From contig CM054062.1 of NCBI GenBank assembly GCA_028641055.1, forward strand, positions 26,532,808 to 26,596,807: 64,000 nt of DNA, in the 5' to 3' direction. The notes below the pieces were generated by a model. The model was not told the origin of the DNA, made no database searches, and saw nothing but the letters and a program-made list of their open reading frames with translations. This stretch comes from Alopecurus myosuroides. Lineage: Eukaryota > Streptophyta > Magnoliopsida > Poales > Poaceae. Each line of letters starts with the position of its first letter. Within the stretch, counting starts at the first letter, position 1. Positions 18,591 through 30,902 of the stretch are shown here, piece by piece. The position numbers were made by a program, and so were the translations under genes.

Positions 18591-21567
18591 TCAAGCATCC
18601 GAGTCTTCCTCGCTGCTGTCATCCTCGGGGGCTTCTGGAATTTCTTCTTCCGGATAGGTGATGGAGATGTTCACCATAGAGGCGATCTTGGTGGCGTGAC
18701 CCTTGATCTCATCAAAGATGGTGGTCCGCTGGGTCTCCGTATATCCAACAGGGATACCGGACGCCACACGCCAAGATTTGGCACTGGGATAATGCATACG
18801 CATAAAGCCTAACGCCATGCGTGCACCACCCTGTGCTGCGGAGCGCAAGGTGGATTCCTTGGATTCCGCCACCTCCAGGATAGCTTCCGGAAGTTTCTCA
18901 ACTTCCGAGAACTCCCTAGTTCTTGCGGGATGGTACTTGTTGACCAGCTGCATGCCTGCAGCTCGGATCGTAGTGAACACCTTCCCGAAAGCTCGGATTT
19001 TCTCAATCCGAGTAAGATCTGGGTCATCTCCTGTTTTTTCAAGACAAAATAACCAAAGAGTTAGCGGAAAAGCAGAGAAAAAAGTTAAGACATGGAAAAT
19101 CCGGTAAAAGTTGATAACTTACCGAGAATCTTATCCATCTCGGATCCTTCCTCCAGACGCAGGTTCAAGGCGTTCTCCAAATCTTGGATAGTGGCCTTGT
19201 CTTTGTCCGCTTGTTGGGAGGCCTTGGATTGAGCAATTCCAAGAGCCATATTGCTGGCCTCCAGATCTTTTTGAGCCTTCATAAGTTCCTTATGAAGGTC
19301 CAAGTTCTCCCGGCGGAGATTCTCGGCATTGCCGGCATCTTCAGCTATTTGCTTGGCTTTAGCCAAGGCAGCTGAAAAGCAAGGAAAAAATTCTAGGTTA
19401 AGAAAACTCGGAAAAAAGTACTTAGAAAAAATTATGGACAAGGAACTACAGAGAACTAAAAGTATACCTGTTGTTTCCTTCAGCGCCAGTTGAGATGATG
19501 CCAGCTCCGTTTCCTTAACTTCAAGAATAGAGAGAAGGCTTCTAACCTCCTTATTCTTGACAGTTAGCTTGTTGAAAACTTCCATGTTTATGGTTTCAGC
19601 GGTTTGCTGAAATAAGGAAACGAACCAGAACGCTTAAGTTAGAAACAAGCATGATAAAGATAAAAAGCATTAAGTGAAAATCATACATTCGACTTATTGC
19701 TTGGGGGCTAGAGATAATACCTGGCTCATCCGCTGTAAACCTGCCAAGTTTTCAGTGAACTCTTTTGCGTAGTCGGCAAAAAGAGTCCCAACTGTGCTAA
19801 GGCCCTCGTTGATATCTTTGAATTACTTATAAAAGGTGGGAATCTCCTCCTCAGTTATCCGAGAAGGACCTCCCACCTAAGAGACCGCCCTTTCCCTCGT
19901 GTCCGTTTCCGGCACAATGGGCTGGCTGGTCTGCTGGGACTCGGTGTTGGGGGCTGCAGCATGCTCTTCTGTTGCTGCGATTGGTGTATCTGGAGCGGTA
20001 GCAGGAGAAGGGTGTGGGCCTCTGCTGGCCACAGCCTTGTGCCTCTTCAGCTCTTTCGGCTTCAGAGTAGAAGGAGGCAGGCTAAAAAGGAGAAAAAGCC
20101 GGAAAGTTAAACTCCGAGGTAAAGGAAGAAAATCCCGACAAAGTAGAATAACCCAGATGTTCAAACCTGGAGGTGACGACGGGGACCCTGTCAAGATCAA
20201 TGACTTCCTGGGAAGCGGAAATCTTCTTGCGCTTACGTCCGCCAGCGAAGGCGGCGCGCAATGCTTCCAGATCGGCATCAGAAGCAAGTTCCGACTCAGG
20301 AAGTTCGGCAATCTGTCAAGAAGGCAAAAAATGAGTTGAAAGCATGAAAACCGAGTAAACGACAAGGATTTAAACCCAAAGGGCGAAAAATGTACCTTGG
20401 GAGCCGGATTCGTGGCCGTATACATTGGCCGGCTTTCTTCGTATTGGTCGCGGGATGCGACCAATTGATTTGCGCGTTTCCGCAAATACTTTGCCGACCA
20501 AACCTTGTCGGTTGTCCGCATAGCATCGCCATCTCTCGAGTATTCGCAGAGGAGGCGAGCGCCATGATTCGCCAAAGGCTGAATCCTCCTTTCTAACCAG
20601 CAAAGGACTGTGTCCATGCCGGTTAGAGGCGGATCAGAAGCGACGAGCTTTGCGATGCGCCGCTTGATCCGGAGGAGATCCGGCGGCAGGGTTTGAACTG
20701 CTTCAGTTCCCCAATTTTCTTGGGGAACAACGGCGGTGTTCGAGAAAGGTGGAACCCCGGTGGTTTTCCCAGGAAAGGGAACGTCGGGATGATAAAAGAA
20801 GGAACCCGTCCAAAATTTGACGGATTCTGACGTTTTTATCTTGGGGTACCATTCTTCCCTAAACCTCCTAAGAGTGAAAGAAATGGTCCCACAGATGGGA
20901 AGAACACCCTCAGTGGGGTTACGCTTCACTCCAAAGCAGTATTGCCAAAAATCTAGTCTTGGGGCTATTCCTAAATACCCTTCGAAAAGGGCTTGGAAGC
21001 CGGCTAGATAAAGAATGGAATTTGGGGGAAGGTTGTGAGGCTGGACACCGTAGTGGTGGAGAACTTCTAAGAAAAGGCGGAAGGCGGCAAACCCATACCT
21101 CTCGCCATATGAGAGGTAAGGAGGACGCGTTATCCGTCTTTTGGCATGGGCTCGGTCTCGTCCTCCGGGAGCCGCCACTTCCCCTTCAGCACGAGCCCCT
21201 CCTTCTCCATTGTCGGAAGGAGGGATGGCGGAATACTGCTGGCACTCCAGTTGCCGGCAGTTTCCGCCTCTTCTTCGGCTCCGGCGGCGGCGGACGCAGC
21301 GGCCTCCGCGGCCGCGAGCTCGTCTCCGACGAGCGTGATTTTCTCCTCCACCGTCTCGGGCGCGAACGGTGGGGAAGGCGCGGAGGAAGATCCCGCAAGA
21401 TCCGCGGAGGCGAGAGGGATTTCCTCGCCCTCCGCACCGCCTGCGGCCTTCACCGGCCCGTTGCCGGAGACATGCACTGGGGAATCCAGTTGCGGGTCCA
21501 TTGTGTCGATTATTTCATCTATGTCCTTAGCGACGGTGCGGGCCGGGGAAGATGACGGAGATGCCAT
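18591..21567 (-). pseudogene. T1 antisense gene: putative gypsy-type transposon / coiled-coil protein, six exons
   Basis: Minus-strand exons by GT/AG sites: 21567-20396, 20312-20167, 20081-19721, 19606-19468, 19371-19123 and 19030-18591. Exons 2-6 have the same lengths as in T2, which helped fix the sites. Exon 1 begins MASPSSSPAR after a CTATAAATAG box and encodes an Ala-rich start, then the PF04195-like core (GFQALFEGYLGI, KIKTSESVKFWTGSFFYHP, LCWLERRIQPLANHGARL). Exons 4 and 5 look coiled-coil. Exon 6 has SAKSWRVASGIPVGY and an acidic tail. This copy is broken: a stop near 21130, a frameshift near 21085, and stops near 19877 and 19825. The function of this protein is not known to me. Confidence 0.85.
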
Positions 21568-21700
21568 CGAGGGGCGGTGCTCGATCGCTCCGGTGAGGTC
21601 CTGGGTGCTTCGTGCGCTCGGGAAGGGCTCTGCGAGAACTTGGGCGCTGGAGTGGTGCTGGGAAGTGAGAGCGGAAGGTTTCCGAGGAGGACGAAGACGA

Positions 21701-21710
21701 CTATTTATAG
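21701..21710 (-). promoter_or_regulatory. TATA box of the T1 antisense gene
   Basis: The minus strand reads CTATAAATAG, about 140 bp upstream of the ATG at 21567. The identical decamer precedes T2's antisense gene by about the same distance, supporting a dedicated internal promoter rather than read-through from the LTR. Confidence 0.7.
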
Positions 21711-22099
21711 CCGGAATCTCGTCACGATGCGTGCCAACGGCTCTTTTGACCGTTGGATGATCAACGCGTGTCACTCGCCGGAAATTCCGGGAAATGAAAC
21801 GACGGGTGATTATTGCTATCGCCTCGTTTCCCGAGAGAATGTGTCAGAGATATGTTTCTGGGTTTCCCACCTGTAACCCAAACGTCCCTTACGTCAGCAA
21901 GGTTAAAGCGCTGACGTAGGAAGTTCCTTCTCCGCGAAGATTCGTGGAAGAAAAGCCGAATTTTCTGGATTCCGAGTTTTGCGTTGTAACATCCTTTGAG
22001 GAGAAAAAGAAGAATCAAGACTGCAGGCCGATATTTCCTGGAAGATATGCATTCGGCGAAAGACGGCGAATCCGAGTCTTAATCCTTCTTGGGGGCTAC
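21711..22099. other. T1 region between antisense promoter and 3' LTR, with polypurine tract
   Basis: No supported ORF. It holds the upstream region of the antisense gene (GC-rich, with CGCGTGTCACTCGCC and related motifs near 21765) and ends in CTTGGGGGCTAC (22088-22099). That is the polypurine primer for plus-strand DNA synthesis, the same as in T3 and mirrored in T2. Confidence 0.8.
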
Positions 22100-22643
22100 T
22101 GTCGGATATATACCAACTAGGGGTATATCAGATGGTAGTCTAAAGTGCCGGATTACCAGGGTGGCCTAAATGGTAATGGGCTATGGTCCGTTAGGCGGCC
22201 CAGTAAGCTGATGCACAGAAGCCAGATTCTAGAAGAACCCGGATCACGGCCCACGTGATCTGGTTTGGAGTAGAAGGCGGATTCCTTACTTTCCAAGTTA
22301 AAGAGTTACCGTAGTCTTCTAGGTTTCCTACTCTGTATGCCCTAATCCGGCTATTATATAAAGCCGGACGGGAGATATGATAGATAGACAAGAAGCTAAA
22401 GGCTAACTCGCCGAGAGGTTGATCCTTGACGAGCAGCCAATAGAACCTCACACTGTCCTCTTTATTTCCAGGCTTTAGACCTGAATAGTGAGATTGCAGG
22501 AGTAGGAACGTTGCATTACTGCGTCGTACCGAACCTGGGTAAAAACCCTGTGTCATTGTCCTTCGCACAACCACGTCCCCCCACGTCTCTATCGGTAGTC
22601 CCATGGCACCCCCGTCTATGAAATCTACCACGATGTCTCGACA
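22100..22643 (+). repeat. T1 3' LTR
   Basis: 544 bp, matching 899-1442 with 12 substitutions by eye, followed directly by the target duplication GGTGG (22644-22648). Confidence 0.96.
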
Positions 22644-22648
22644 GGTGG

Positions 22649-25276
22649 ACTGTCACTCACGACACAACCCATGGAGGGGAGTGAAGCGGACTCCGAAGGC
22701 ACGGAGGGCTCCGGCCTTGTCTTGTAAGGAGCGGTGTGAGCGTCAAAAAAGCGCCTGCTTGGAGAGATCGCCTCCGACGGTGAGAAAGAGGGGAAGGGGA
22801 GAGCGAGTCCGTCAAGGACTCAAGCGCCTTGTCCCCGCCGCCTCCACGACCGTGCGACAATGAAGGCCAGGGTGAGGCCCGGAGTGAGTCTCACGAGACG
22901 AAGAGGGCGCGCCACGCGAGTGCGGACATAGACGTAGGCGCCCCTCTCGCGACGAAGAGCCCTGGCACGGCCGTCCCTTCCAAGAAACGCTCAGCGAGGC
23001 AATGGCAGTATACCGGCCAGTGAGTTATCGAGGCGATCTTCCTCGTACTTGCCAGATATGGATACTGACTTCCTTTCCGATGTTTCAGGGCCTCCGCCAA
23101 GAAAGCGAATGTGCCAGGGGCTAGGGACCCCGTCCTTTCCAAGGCCGTGGTGCCGCTAGCACCCGCTTCTGCGACTGGTGAGTGCATGGACTCGGCGCGC
23201 ATTGAGAGGGAGCCTCCCCTCCTAGAGGACAACCCTGTGTCATCGGAGGAGAGATGGGATCCCATACGCTCGCCTCTCACCCGAAGGGGTGATGGAGCCA
23301 CTAATCATGTCGACCCCGCGGCCACGAGGGGGTGGTGGTAGAGATGGCGAAGGAAGCCACCGTCGAGCAGGAGACAAGCGACGAAGAGAGAGACTCGTTG
23401 CCGAGGGGCATTGAAATTCCTCTTGAGACTGCCCCACCTCAAACTCAAGAGGGGTCATCCACGACCCAAGGCGTCGCAGCACAGGAGCGAGCCCCCGAGC
23501 CAACGGATGTCGTGGTGCCCATAGGCCCTAGCGTGAATGCCCCAAAGGTGGGCGCTTCTCCTCCTCCTTCCGCTGGCCCGAAGACGCGTCCCACGACGCT
23601 ATCGCGACCGCCTGCCGCGGCGCCCCGCGAGGGCGATATCGGCACACACCCCATTGAGCTTGGGGATGAGAAGATGGAGATCCTGACGCCTGAGGTGAGG
23701 GCACGCGTCTCTCCTCCTCCGTCCGCAGGTGGTGCTAGTGGTTCTGCTGCGGGCGCCTCTTCCGTTCAGTCGGTGCAGAGTTTCATCGCGGCGGTGAAGA
23801 AAGAGGTCGAGGATGCCCCCGCCTCTGGGCCTGACGGCTCTTTCATTCCCGACGATTTCTTTGAAGACATAATGCAGTGGGACCGCTGGTCCCTGCCGAT
23901 CGGCAGCGGAGGTCCTCCTGATCTCCGTTCTGATTGTACCATGTCTAAGATTGCAAAGGATATCATAGACATGGTCAAGGCCAGCACAGAGGCGCAAATT
24001 GCGCTAGTCACCAAGGAGTGCGAGCGTCTCAAATACCTGGGCGCCCGGTTCCGTGAGACAGTGGAATAGTTCCGCAACAGGGAGGATGCCGCGCTGGCCA
24101 TCCGTCGTCAGATGCTCAAGCAGGCCAAGCGGGAGTGTGAGGACTCTGCTCGAGAATCAGCCGCGCCCCTTGAGGAGGCCAGGAAAAAACTTTCCGCGAC
24201 GGAGGTCCACGACGAGAGGCTCTTTCTCGAGAGAGAAGAGCACCAGCGGGAAGCCAAGGAGTGGCCCTTGCTCGCAAGGAGCAGGAGGAAGCCCTCGCCC
24301 TCTATGAGAAAGAACTGGACTCCCACGCGGAGGGGCTCAACTCCCACAAAGAGGGTCTCACCATCAGAGAGGGGAACACTCAGACCCTTGAGAAAGGGAT
24401 CAAGAAACGCGAGGCGGAGGTCACTAGGCTGGTGGACGAGGTCATCGAGGAATGTGAATGCCCCGAGAAGATGGAACGCGGACTGAAGGCTGCTCAAGAG
24501 AAGCAGCAGAAGATCATCGAGGAGCAAGTTCATGCGGGGCGTGAGACGTGTCGCAAGGAGCTCGATGCGGACTTCGACAGGAAACTCCAGCGCCAGAAGG
24601 ATGAATCCTCCAAGGCCGAGCAAGGACTGCGCTCGGAGATCGAGGGCCTCAAGCGAGACTTTGACAAGCTCCGCCAGCAGCGTGACGAGGAGAGAGGCGC
24701 GGGGAACCGTGTGGTTGCCTAGGCCATGCAATGTAAAGTGGAATCGTTCGCCCTACAGGCACGGCTCACGCCTCTTGCCGAGGAAGACACCGAGCAGGAA
24801 AGGTCAGCAGAGCAGGTGCAGGAGCTTTGGCGCCAGTTCGAGGCGATCTTCCGCCGTGCTATCATCTGCTCCCACTAGGTGGGCGACATACTGCACGTCC
24901 AGCTTCACCCATCCGATACAACATCGTGCACTTCGTCCATTTCTTCGTCCAGTTCCTCGACCTGCTGCAGGAGGAGGCCTGGGGTGTGGACGACATATTC
25001 AACGAGGAGTGTAGTCAACTCCTGGCGGCTACGACGAACCACGCCTTCTCCCGCATCATCCAGCTCCACTCCAACTTCAACCTAGACAGCCTGGTGGATG
25101 ATATCCCTGAAGAGCTTGACTCCTCTCTCGCCCCCCGCGTGAAGGGCGACATGAGTTCCTTCGTGAAGGCTTTCACACCGGAGGCCGCGGACAAGCCTCC
25201 GACACTGATGGCGGAGGAGGGCCGAGAGAGAGTGATTGCGCCGCTTGAGGGTCTGTTCCATCTGCCTGGCTTGTAA
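22649..25276 (+). pseudogene. G0 extra ORF, C-terminal part (coiled-coil)
   Basis: Continuation of the gene interrupted by T1. The early part is Pro/Ala/Ser-rich (frames near 22829-23020 and 23100-24069), typical of the linker after the PF04195-like domain. A possible splice acceptor TTTCAG lies at about 23090. Then comes a long charged stretch rich in Glu, Lys and Arg (24112-24720) that reads as coiled coil. A better-conserved C-terminal block (24827-25276) has AWGVDDIFNEECSQLLAA and DDIPEELDSSLAPRVKGDM. The frame is broken at least at 23340, 24067, about 24260 and 24720. It stands in the same relation to G0 as the antisense genes do to T1 and T2, but its strand relative to G0's own gag-pol cannot be told from this window. 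Confidence 0.65.
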
Positions 25277-25406
25277 TAGATTTCTTGAATGCATGTGAAT
25301 TTTGAGCTTGTAAAGGATATTCTATACTTCCTATTATCATATCTCCTTCGTGTATCTTTGGATGTTTTGTGCGGAAACACTTAGCTTTTTGGGGTATGGA
25401 GTCCTT

Positions 25407-26309
25407 TGTCGAGGCGGAAGTAGTACCTGGGGAGAGTCTCTTGAGAGACTTCCTTCGTGTTCCTCGTAGAGGACGTCTCCTGATCCCTTGTGGAGGACTT
25501 CTCCTAATTCCTCGTGAGGTCTGGTGAGCAAAGCTCGGGGCAAGCAACAATGGTGACACAGTGAGTTTACCCAGGTTCGGGCCACCTTGCGGTGTAATAC
25601 CCTACTCCTGCTTCTGATGGATTGCACTGTGATGGATACAGTACAAGGTGCGAGCTTGTGCTCGGGTTCAGACTAGGGATACTCGGAGTGAATTGAGTTG
25701 TACCTTCCTATGGAGGCCCCCTCCTTCTTATGTACTCCTCCCAGCCCTGTTTCCCGCTCATTCTTGCCAGGAAAGGGTTACCACACGACGAAAGGAAGAG
25801 TCAGATAGTGCTATGCGACGCCTGTTAGTCTTGGTCCTCGGGAGACATCGCCATCGTCCATGGCAGAATAGTGGGGGCTTCCGGTGACACTCCCCTCGTC
25901 TTATAGCGCCATCTTGGTCCTCTTGCATCGAACAGGAAGGTCTTGGGTGGTGCCTTGATGCGGGCAGCTATCGCCTACGCTTTATACACGAGAATGGCAA
26001 TTGTGGCCAAAGGCGCCCTGCTGCGATGTTGTTCTCTCGTCAGCACGTAGAGCAGCGCGCGTCACCCGCACATGGCATGTTTCCTCCCGAGGGGAAAGTT
26101 CTCCGGAGAGGAGCGGAGAGCTCGAGGTAGAGCTCCTCCTCAAGGAAAGGCATTTGCACTCATCTAGAGGGACCAACCACCTTCTAGCCACATCCATAGG
26201 GAGGCGAAAGTCCATGAGGGAGCTTTCCCGCATGAGGCATCCTTGAGGAGGCCTTTAGTGCCCACCAGAGTGGGCCACAACAGACGGGCCAGGATACCCT
26301 GGTATCTAC
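25407..26309. repeat. Probable G0 LTR
   Basis: The start TGTCGAGGCGG and the end near CTAGACCGAAA suggest LTR termini of the TGTCG...CGACA type, with the last CA mutated. It contains TTTACCCAGGTTCGGGCC, a block that T1 and T2 LTRs carry on their antisense strand. Immediately upstream is TTTTGGGGTATGGAG, which could be a polypurine tract. The partner LTR lies outside the window, so the boundaries are tentative. Confidence 0.5.
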
Positions 26310-26702
26310 TAGACCGAAACGGTGGTACCTTCGAGGGATATTCGTCAGGGTGACCCTATCATCCCCTATCTTTTCCTATTATGCACTGAAGGTTTGTCTT
26401 GTCTTCTGCAGCAACAGGAGGCCCAAGGAGAGTTACATGGAATTAAAAATGTCAGACTTCGTCCTTCTATATCACATCTCCTGTTTGAAGATGAGAACAT
26501 CTTCTTTGATAGGAGTGATCGGATAATTTTTGATGCATTACGCCAAGTGTTGACAACTTTCTGTGAAGGCTCGGGTCAGAAATTAACTTGGAGAAGTCTA
26601 CCATCTTCTTCGAAAATGGCTGCCAGGAGGGAGTTAAAGATGTGGTTAAGCAAAATTTATAGGTTCATAATGAATCCCTACAGGACTCTTACCTTGGTAT
26701 GT
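26310..26702 (+). pseudogene. LINE reverse transcriptase fragment (left part)
   Basis: Non-LTR retrotransposon RT: VPSRDIRQGDPIIPYLF, EGLSCLLQQQEAQGEL and SISHLLFEDENIFF, the last corresponding to the catalytic F-A-D-D motif, here FEDE and so probably dead. The frame reaches TYLGM-like codons at 26690-26702, where A0 is inserted; the same LINE resumes at 58383. The 5' part of the LINE is absent, either by truncation or because it lies left of G0, which may itself have inserted in the LINE. Confidence 0.85.
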
Positions 26703-28544
26703 TGATGCATGTAAAATGCATACATGAACTTTGCATTGTATTACTTATATTTAAATCTTATTTGCATCATATAAGGGTTATATCATTGTTTTATATTGAT
26801 TTTGGGAATGTTTCATAGTTTCCCTATTTTTCTTGAATTAACCTTGCACTTGCAGAAAACCCTATTTTCTATATTTTAATTTTTCAGGGACCCAAACGAC
26901 ATCCACATGACCTAATATTTTGTGGGGATCATTTTTTGGATGGAACAAAAGCGTAGGAGCCAAAATACCCTATTTTATATATTTCGATGTTTCAGGAACC
27001 CAAACGACATCCAAATGACCTAATATTTTGTGGGGATCATTTTTTGGAAGGAACAAAGCGTAGGAGCCAATGAAGCACACGAAAGGAAGTCCGACAAGGA
27101 TTTTGGGGGTCCCACGCGGCCAGATTCCCTGGCCGCGTGAGAGCATCTCTCTCTCCCCCATTGTTGCTCCGATGTCGTTTGTTTTCATCTCCGTTCCTTC
27201 GTCTTGACCTAAAAACGACTATAAAAATAACCCCCCAACGACTTTCGGAAGAGAGCACTGCAGAAACACAAAACCACGAAACAGAGACCTGGAGCTGCAG
27301 ATTGGAGGGGGGAAACTCCTACGGAGCGCTGCCGGCGTGGTCTCCATCTTCTCCAATGACTTCTCCACTTTCTCCATGATGAAGAAGGAGTAGTCCACCC
27401 CTGGACTATGGGTTTGTGGAAGTAACTTATGTATCTCTTCTCTCTTTGAGCTTCACTAATTAGCACTGTATGAGCTGCTGAACATGATTACGGTCATCTA
27501 TATAATACCTTTATGGTGGATCTTTTTGTGAGTTAATATATGTTTGAGATTGCAATAGTTTTATTTCGGTTATGAAAGTAGATGCATATTATGTACCCCG
27601 TTCTTGTTTACTTGTTCTGATCGAAGTTGTGTATGAGACCATGTGAGGGGGAACATGTGCATTAGATGGAGTAACGGAGGGGGGGTGGCTCGTGCGGTGA
27701 AAGTGATAGAAGTTCCGCGATCTAGTTGGGTACTTTACCTTACTTTGTTGCCTCACTAGGGATAAAGAAAAATACCTTGCTACCGGAGATGTGGGGGTGA
27801 CCTTGCCACTTCTCCATGACTAGATCTAGCATGTTCTTATTTTAACTTCATGTCATAGAACTTAATGCTACACTCTGATTTATCTTAATACTAGGATGAC
27901 TCTATTTAGTTCACATCTTAGTGGAGTATAAGAGAGATTAATAAACAAAAGATCTCTATGTTAGGACGTGATGCCCATATAATCAGTAACTTATCATGAA
28001 ACCTTTTTGTTGCAATCTCATATGTCAATTCTATTGTTCCATTATCTACCACTTTATTAAAGAGAGAGTGCATTTGTGAAAACATGAACCCCGGTCCATT
28101 TTTAATCATAAGAAACACCTTTCCAACAACTTTTAAGCAATTACCATTTTTTGCCATTTAAAATTCCGAAAATACAAAAACACTTTTACATCTTGCATTC
28201 ACAATACAAAACCCAAGAATATCATCCATCATTGTTTCCACCATCCTTGCATATTTATTTATCATCACTGCATACTTATTTATTGCTTTGCATTTATTAT
28301 CTTTTCATATAGTACTCACACCTTGTGCTTGACAACCACTTGGTGAGGTTGAGGGCACAAAACAATTTACTTTGTTTTGTAGGTTTTCAGGAGAAGGATA
28401 AGAAGATAAATCTTAGACTGCTTGTTCCCCGAGAGTTCGATATAAACCCTCGATTCATACCTCGTGGGGAAAATAGTCTTTCCTATACTATACACTCTGC
28501 ACTTGGAGTCTCAACATAACCCATATTATTTTGACGCAGGTAAC
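26703..28544 (+). repeat. A0 5' LTR, main part
   Basis: 1842 bp before the A1 insertion; the last 17 bp are at 48823-48839. It contains an imperfect duplication of about 110 bp, with GACCTAATATTTTGTGGGGA at 26911 and again at 27018, which is single in the 3' LTR. Small open frames in it are not convincing. Confidence 0.9.
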
Positions 28545-30012
28545 TGATATGTCCATTTTGCATCACTATTTTATAACATAATTTTCTGTTATTCATCGAT
28601 ATATTTCATGTTATGATGCATCCCTTATGTTATTATATCTTATTTTGCATGTTTTATAATTTTTGGAGAGTAAACACTGGGACAAGAAATCTGATGGAAA
28701 AAGCACCGTCAAGATACCATATTTTAGAAGATCAGGAAAAGAAGGGGGACATACGGGGGTTCCTAAAAGTTCAGAGGAGGAACTCAGCCAGAAGGAGAAC
28801 CAAAGGGGGGGCCACCAGGGGCCCACACCTAGGGGTGGTGCCCCCCGGTCGCGCCACCTCGGGGTGTGGCCACCCTGACCCACCTCTGGGGGTCATCTTT
28901 GGCGTGTCTGGCCCCGAGGGAACCCAAAGCCTTATTCCATCCTCGAAGAATTATTCCGCCGCCGCCGCGGGGCGGAAAATACCCGAGAGAGAAAAGCTCT
29001 CTGGCAGGGAGAAATCTGCCGGGGAAATCACCGCCATCGTCACCGTCATCACTCCGGGCATCATCAAGATCGTCATCATCATCATCACCACCACCACCAC
29101 CATCACCCTCATCATCCACCTTCATCCCGCTGTAACAATTAGGGGCCTCTATCATTGTTTTGCATTAGATCTCTCTCCCGGTGTGGATTACTTGTTAGTA
29201 GTTGATGCTTGTGAGATTTATTGGTGTTTGGACTTTATGAACAGATTGTTATCATCCATTAAATCACCTATGATCATGATCCATATGATGTGTTGTGAGT
29301 AGTTCATGTTGTTCTTGAGGACATGGGAGAAGTCAAGTTGTTAGTAGTGAAGTAATGTTGAATAATATTTAATGTTTGATATTTAAGTTGTGGTGTTATT
29401 CTTCTAATGGTGTCATGTGAACGTTGACTACATGATACTTCACCATTTATGGGCCTAGGGATATGCATCGTGTATTTGGATACTAATTTTGGGGTTGCCG
29501 GAGTGATAGAAACCTAAACCCCCTTTAGGAAACCATTACATGAGGGAGCGTAGGATCCCGGAGTTTAAAGCTGTGGTTAGATTTATTTCTTAATTACTTT
29601 CTTGTAGTTGCGGATGCTTGCAAGGGGTATAATCACAAGTATTTATTAGTCTTGGATGGGACGATACATTAGCATAGGTTCACCCACACAACACTTATCA
29701 AAACACCTAAAATTATTCAGCTGCATGGAACAAAAGCACTTGACAGAAACCTCTCGTGTGTCCTCGAGAACATTTGTTAATCATAAGTAAACTCACCGAC
29801 TTGTCCTTTGCTGAAGAAAGGATTATTACTACATTTTATTTACTCGCACTTTATTTATCTGCAATATCAAAAAACCCTACAAATCTATTTTCCAGTATTT
29901 ACACTTATTCCTTCATCGAAACTTCTTGTCAACACCTTCTGCTCCTCGTTGGGTTCAACACTCTTATTTATCAAAAGTACTACGATACACCCCCTATACT
30001 TGTGGGTCATCA
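28545..30012 (+). repeat. A1 5' LTR
   Basis: 1468 bp. Contains a CATCATCACCACC-type trinucleotide microsatellite at 29066-29130, also present in the 3' LTR (47860-47900). Translated frames of this microsatellite give poly-Asp and poly-Ser strings and are not genes. Confidence 0.95.
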
Positions 30013-30023
30013 AGACTATTTTA

Positions 30024-30041
30024 TGGCGCCGTTGTCGGGGA
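30024..30041 (+). other. A1 primer-binding site
   Basis: TGGCGCCGTTGTCGGGGA lies 11 nt after the LTR end. This type is usual for Athila-like elements. A0 has the same type at 48850-48867 (TGGCGCCGTTGCTGGGGA). Confidence 0.85.
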
Positions 30042-30186
30042 GTGAAGCACTATTGGGAAGTGGAATTGACAAAGGAACCTTCTGATGTAAGTGTTGTTTT
30101 TATTTCTGTCTACTTCTTTATTACATTATGTTTGGAACTCCTTTTGAGTCCTTGTTTGCAGGCACTGCTGCCACTGCTAGGGTAGT

Positions 30187-30902
30187 AAGTGACCCACCGC
30201 ATGATTATTTGGATCCTTATAAAATACCTATAAAGATTGTTAAATGAATAACTGCTATTCAGGTGATGGAAATGTCCATCCTGGTGATCATTTGCTCTTT
30301 TTACATGAATTATGCGAGTTTTTCAAGTGTGCAGGTATTACAATGAGCTAAGTGAAGACGAAATTATTCTCTATATCATTGGCAGGCCAAGCCGCTGAAT
30401 GGTTCAAGCTGCTGAAAAATAGCCAGACTATTGAATGGGAGAAAATTGTACCTCTCTTTTATTCTAAATTCTATCCTCCAAGTGAAATCCATAGAGATCG
30501 GAATTATATATATAATTTTTGGCCTCATGACGGAGAGAGTATTGCCCAAGCATGGGGAGATTGAAATTACTAATGCTCAAATGCCCCATTCATGAGCTCC
30601 CTAGTAATATCGTTATTAATAATTTCTATGCAAGGCTTCCTCTTCATAATAAGGATTTATTGGATGCTTCTTGTTCTGGATCATTTACACGTATGAAGGA
30701 TGAAGCTAAATGGGATCTTCTTGACCGTATTCAAGAAAACACTGAAGCATGGGAGAATGAAAAAGGTAGAAAGTCACGTATAAATTATGACTATGAATGC
30801 ATTAAAACCTTTATGTCATCTGAGGATTTTCATAATGTTAGTGTTGTTTATGGTCTTGATTCTCAAGTTGTTGCAAACTTATATAAGGCTTTTGCTTCTT
30901 AA
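30187..30902 (+). pseudogene. A1 gag
   Basis: Fragmentary capsid gene. Recognisable blocks are SLAGQAAEWFKLL, WEKIVPLFYSKFYP and NYIYNFWPHDGESIAQAWGD, then in another frame KCPIHELPSNIVINNFYARL and LLDASCSGSFTRM, typical of plant Athila-type Retrotrans_gag. Stops occur near 30245 and 30350, with a frameshift near 30555. The N-terminal part is shortened relative to usual Athila gag. Confidence 0.85.

Larger units (their letters stand above)
899..22643 (+). mobile_element. T1: complete Tat-lineage Ty3/gypsy LTR retrotransposon with nested insertions
   Basis: Two 544-bp LTRs (899-1442 and 22100-22643) start TGTCGGATATATACC and end TCTCGACA. They are flanked by a perfect 5-bp duplication GGTGG (894-898 and 22644-22648). 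I count 12 substitutions between the LTRs (about 2.2%), which would be under a million years at the usual grass LTR rate. Order inside: PBS, gag interrupted by a 9.6-kb CACTA element, protease, RT, RNase H, a second archaeal-type RNase H, integrase, a convergent antisense gene, a polypurine tract and the 3' LTR. The dual RNase H and the antisense extra ORF are features of the Tat lineage. Several nonsense and frameshift mutations make the coding region inactive. Confidence 0.96.

Noticed and set aside
21146..21760. Long open frame opposite the T1 antisense gene's first exon (also 34466-34894 in T2)
   Set aside because: GC- and Ser/Ala-rich shadow of the Ala-rich exon; the exon strand has the conserved domain, promoter and splice sites.
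28829..29155. Acidic poly-Asp protein on the minus strand (also 47701-47913)
   Set aside because: Translation of the CATCATCACC microsatellite in the A1 LTRs.
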